From UKL13-2 sp031368465 (GTDB lineage: Bacteria > Pseudomonadota > Gammaproteobacteria > Burkholderiales > Usitatibacteraceae): a stretch of DNA of 17,199 bases. Location: assembly GCA_031368465.1 (NCBI GenBank), contig JANMNT010000152.1:1-17199 (forward strand), written 5' to 3'. Position 1 is the first letter of the stretch, and each line of letters begins with the position of its first letter. Position numbers and translations under genes: made by a program. The notes below the pieces were generated by a model that was not told the origin of the DNA, made no database searches, and was given only the letters and a program-made list of their open reading frames with translations. Positions 14,696 through 17,199 of this stretch are shown one piece after another.

Positions 14696-16291
14696 ATGTT
14701 TAGAGCGCTAACCGCATTCACCTTCACCATCATCGCGATGATGATGACGACGCAAAGCCCCGCCGCCTCAGCACAAACCAAAGTGCGGGATATTTCGATA
14801 GGTCTGCAGGCGGCTATTACATCGATGGACCCCCACTATCACAACATCGGCCCGAACAACGCCATGCTGCGGCACGTATTTGAGTCGCTGGTGACAACCG
14901 ATGAGAATCAAAAATTTACGCCCGGTCTCGCCACGTCATGGCGCGCAATGGATGATCTGACCTGGGAGTTTAAGTTGCGCAAAAACGTGCGTTGGCATGA
15001 TGGCTCGCCATTCACTGCCGAGGATGTTGCGTTTACCCTTAAACGCGCACCGACGGTTCCAAACAGCCCTTCGTCGTTCGGCACATTTACCCGGTCGATC
15101 GTCGATGTAAAAATTGTCGATCCGCACACCATCATTTTTAAAACCGCCACGCCGCACGTGTTGCTGCCGTCTGATTTATCGGCGGTCCGGATTGTCTCCA
15201 AAAAATTCGGTGAAAAAGCCACAACCGAAGACTACAACGCCGGACGAGCGGCCATCGGCACCGGACCGTACAAGTTTCAGGAGTACGTTCCCAATCAGCG
15301 CATTGTGCTCAAGGCGAATTATGGTTACTGGGGCGGCGAGGAGCCATGGGATGTCGTCACATTCAAGATGTTGACCAATCCGGCGGCGCGTGTCGCCGCC
15401 CTGCTGTCGGGTGATGTGCAAATGATTGAAACGGTGCCGACGGCCGATATCGCCAAACTTGGCAAGGACCCTAAATATGGCCTGACGGACAAGATCTCGA
15501 ATCGGGTGATTTACGTTCACCTGAACCAGAGTACTGAAAAGTCGCCGCCATTCGTGTTTGCCAAAGACGGCAAGCCGTTGGATAAAAATCCGTTTCGTGA
15601 TGTTCGGGTAAGAAAGGCGCTTTCGATGGCGATCAATCGCGACGCGATTGTCTCGCGGGTGATGGAGGGCAAGGCGCAGTCCGCCGCCCAGTTGCTGCCG
15701 GATATTTTTTACGGCACCAGCAAGAAACTGAAGCCGATGAAATTTGATGCCGAGGGCGCCAAAAAATTGCTCGCTGAAGCGGGTTATCCCAATGGTTTTT
15801 CCATGACCATTCACGGGCCCAACAACCGTTACATTAACGACGCGGGAATTGCGCAGGCACTCGCCCAGATGTATACCCGCATCGGCATTGATACCAAGGT
15901 CGAGACCATGCCGTCCGCCGTTTATTTCACACGCGCGACCAAGCTCGAGTTTGGCTACATGGTGCTCGGCTGGGGAACTGAATCCGGCGAGCAGGGCTCG
16001 GCAATGCGCTCATTGCTTGCGACGTTTGATGCTGCAAAGGGCATGGGTGTAACCAATCGCGGACGTTATTCGAATCCGGCGTTTGACACACTCCTTTCCG
16101 AGGCGCTGCTGACCATGGACGACAAAAAGCGCGAGGTCGCCATTGTCAAGGCTGCCGAGATGGTGATGGACGATGTCGGGCTGATCCCATTGCACTACGA
16201 GGTGTCGACATGGGCCGCCGTCAAGGGGCTCAAATACACCGCCCGCACCGACCAATACACGCTGGCAATGAGTTTGAAGCCGTCAAAATAG
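14696..16291 (+). CDS. ABC transporter substrate-binding protein, family 5 (peptide/nickel type)
   Basis: Periplasmic binding component of an ABC importer, 531 residues. Residues 1-26 form a signal peptide with likely cleavage after ASA, giving a mature protein starting QTK. The family 5 signature is clear: LATSWRAMDDLTWEFKLRK then VRWHDGSPFTAEDVAFTLKR (about 78-116), and later GTGPYKF, DVRVRKALSMAINRDAIV and LLAEAGYPNGF. The start at 14696 is fixed by GGAG 5 nt upstream; the frame is open further upstream but lacks a site and would bury the signal peptide. Members carry di- or oligopeptides, nickel, glutathione or sugars, and the ligand cannot be told here. The permease gene begins 51 bp later with a hairpin between. 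Confidence 0.94.
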   Translation: MFRALTAFTFTIIAMMMTTQSPAASAQTKVRDISIGLQAAITSMDPHYHNIGPNNAMLRHVFESLVTTDENQKFTPGLATSWRAMDDLTWEFKLRKNVRWHDGSPFTAEDVAFTLKRAPTVPNSPSSFGTFTRSIVDVKIVDPHTIIFKTATPHVLLPSDLSAVRIVSKKFGEKATTEDYNAGRAAIGTGPYKFQEYVPNQRIVLKANYGYWGGEEPWDVVTFKMLTNPAARVAALLSGDVQMIETVPTADIAKLGKDPKYGLTDKISNRVIYVHLNQSTEKSPPFVFAKDGKPLDKNPFRDVRVRKALSMAINRDAIVSRVMEGKAQSAAQLLPDIFYGTSKKLKPMKFDAEGAKKLLAEAGYPNGFSMTIHGPNNRYINDAGIAQALAQMYTRIGIDTKVETMPSAVYFTRATKLEFGYMVLGWGTESGEQGSAMRSLLATFDAAKGMGVTNRGRYSNPAFDTLLSEALLTMDDKKREVAIVKAAEMVMDDVGLIPLHYEVSTWAAVKGLKYTARTDQYTLAMSLKPSK

Positions 16292-16303
16292 CGCATAAAA
16301 ATT

Positions 16304-16330
16304 GACCGGCATCGCGACGCGTTGCCGGTC
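16304..16330 (+). promoter_or_regulatory. Intercistronic hairpin between binding protein and permease genes
   Basis: GACCGGCA (16304-16311) and TGCCGGTC (16323-16330) form a perfect 8-bp stem. Within the 11-nt interior CGC and GCG can add three more pairs after one mismatch. No T-run follows, so it is not a standard terminator. Such hairpins commonly stabilise the upstream binding-protein mRNA, keeping it more abundant than the permease. That role is inferred. Confidence 0.6.
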
Positions 16331-16342
16331 TCGCGCCCACGC

Positions 16343-17199
16343 ATGCTCGCCTATCTCCTTCGCCGTTTAAGCCAATCCGTCTTTGTGTTGGTGGTGATGT
16401 CGCTCATCGTTTTTTTGGGTGTTTATGCGATCGGCAATCCAATTGAGCTGCTGGTCAATCCGCAAGCCGACGAGATTGAGCGCACCCGCGCCACCATTGC
16501 GCTCGGGCTCGACAAAACGCTCTATGAGCAATATTGGGTGTTTCTAAAGGGGGCGGTAACAGGGGACCTTGGCAAATCATTTGTGTTCGGTGTGCCTGCA
16601 CTGGAGCTTATTCTGTCAAAAATGCCGGCGACGATTGAACTCGCCTTGTTTGCGATGTTGTTCGCGGTGCTGGCCGGCATTCCGCTTGGCCTGGTTGCCG
16701 GCCTGAAACCTGAATCGTTTATCGGCCGCGGCATCATGGCGCTGTCCATCGTCGGCTTTTCGTTGCCAACGTTCTGGGTTGGGTTGGTGCTGATCATGTT
16801 TTTTGCCGTACAACTCGGCTGGCTGCCATCAAATGGGCGGGGTGAAACGACCTTGCTGTTCGGCCTGCCGGTCAGCTTTTTGACCATCGACGGCATGTCG
16901 CATCTATTTCTGCCGGCGCTGAATCTTGCGTTGTTCAAACTCTCTTTATTGATTCGATTGACCCGTGCGCAGGTGCGCGAAACAGTATTGCAGGACTACG
17001 TTAAATTTGCCCGTGCCAAAGGCTTGACCCAATCGCGTGTGATCGGTGTGCATGTGTTGAAAAATATCATGATTCCCATCGTTACCATCATCGGTCTGGA
17101 ATTTGGCTCGGTGATCGCTTTTGCCATCGTCACCGAATCGATCTTTGCCTGGCCGGGTACAGGCAAACTGTTGATCGATTCGATCAACCAGTTGGATCG
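16343..17199 (+). CDS. ABC transporter permease, DppB/OppB type (3' end lies outside the window)
   Basis: One of the two inner-membrane permease subunits of the importer whose binding protein is encoded just upstream. The visible 285 residues begin MLAYLLRRLSQSVFVLVVMS, the usual DppB-type opening with a first membrane helix. The family's soluble loop follows (LGLDKTLYEQYWVFLKGAVTGDLGKSF split across 54-80). Further helices follow, and the EAA loop that contacts the ATPase, YVKFARAKGLTQSRVIGVHV, lies at 219-238. ESIFAWPGTGKLL (265-277) is also typical. The frame is open to the right edge with no stop. No clear Shine-Dalgarno sequence precedes the ATG; the start was chosen by family resemblance. 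A second permease and ATPases would be expected beyond the window. Confidence 0.95.
   Translation, partial: MLAYLLRRLSQSVFVLVVMSLIVFLGVYAIGNPIELLVNPQADEIERTRATIALGLDKTLYEQYWVFLKGAVTGDLGKSFVFGVPALELILSKMPATIELALFAMLFAVLAGIPLGLVAGLKPESFIGRGIMALSIVGFSLPTFWVGLVLIMFFAVQLGWLPSNGRGETTLLFGLPVSFLTIDGMSHLFLPALNLALFKLSLLIRLTRAQVRETVLQDYVKFARAKGLTQSRVIGVHVLKNIMIPIVTIIGLEFGSVIAFAIVTESIFAWPGTGKLLIDSINQLD

Noticed and set aside
15176..15814. Open frame of 212 codons on the minus strand inside the binding protein gene
   Set aside because: Antisense to a clear family 5 binding protein, with no supporting motif.
16522..16938. Open frame of 138 codons on the minus strand inside the permease gene
   Set aside because: The plus strand encodes an intact DppB-type permease here; the antisense translation is low-complexity.
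1..17199. A defence island, mobile element, CRISPR array or other undescribed system
   Set aside because: Every large open region is explained by a housekeeping, pilus, signalling or transport gene. I saw no integrase, transposase, terminal repeats, direct-repeat array or tRNA-linked junction.

Overview
The window is ordinary-looking chromosomal DNA, slightly GC-rich by eye, from a Gram-negative bacterium, most likely a betaproteobacterium. The main reason is a block well known in Beta- and Gammaproteobacteria: a penicillin-binding protein 1A gene transcribed divergently from pilM-pilN-pilO-pilP-pilQ, followed by aroK and aroB. The lipobox on PilP and the outer-membrane secretin PilQ require an outer membrane. 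I cannot fix the order or genus from sequence alone. I see no tRNA, rRNA, insertion sequence, phage gene or CRISPR array.

Left part (1-7350): the left edge cuts a minus-strand MFS transporter of the spinster-like type. A 260-bp divergent spacer with no convincing promoter, apart from a short T-run near 721-727, leads to a plus-strand c-di-GMP phosphodiesterase-type protein (DUF3391 plus HD-GYP). It converges, with 14 bp between stop codons, on a minus-strand HDOD-domain gene. Further right, all on the minus strand, are a DUF4337 membrane protein, a conserved protein of unknown function and the bifunctional PBP1A gene mrcA. The unknown gene starts 6 bp after the mrcA stop and is probably its operon partner. 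The 428-bp spacer between mrcA and pilM holds a good mrcA promoter, two candidate pilM promoters, CGCCAA-type repeats and a small hairpin over the pilM ribosome binding site.

Middle (7355-14254): pilMNOPQ is a tightly packed operon with overlapping or nearly touching genes. It encodes the type IV pilus alignment subcomplex (PilM cytoplasmic, PilN and PilO inner membrane, PilP lipoprotein) and the PilQ secretin through which the pilus exits. A strong intrinsic terminator closes it. aroK and aroB, two shikimate-pathway enzymes, follow.

Right part (14308-17199): a small two-repeat TPR protein on the minus strand is divergent from an ABC importer operon of the peptide/nickel family. The importer consists of a family 5 solute-binding protein and a DppB-type permease cut by the right edge, with a hairpin between them that probably tunes their relative expression.

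I found no convincing undescribed system. The items most worth a second look are the unknown protein coupled to PBP1A, the repeated CGCCAA motifs near mrcA and the HDOD gene, and several small RNA-level or DNA dyads.
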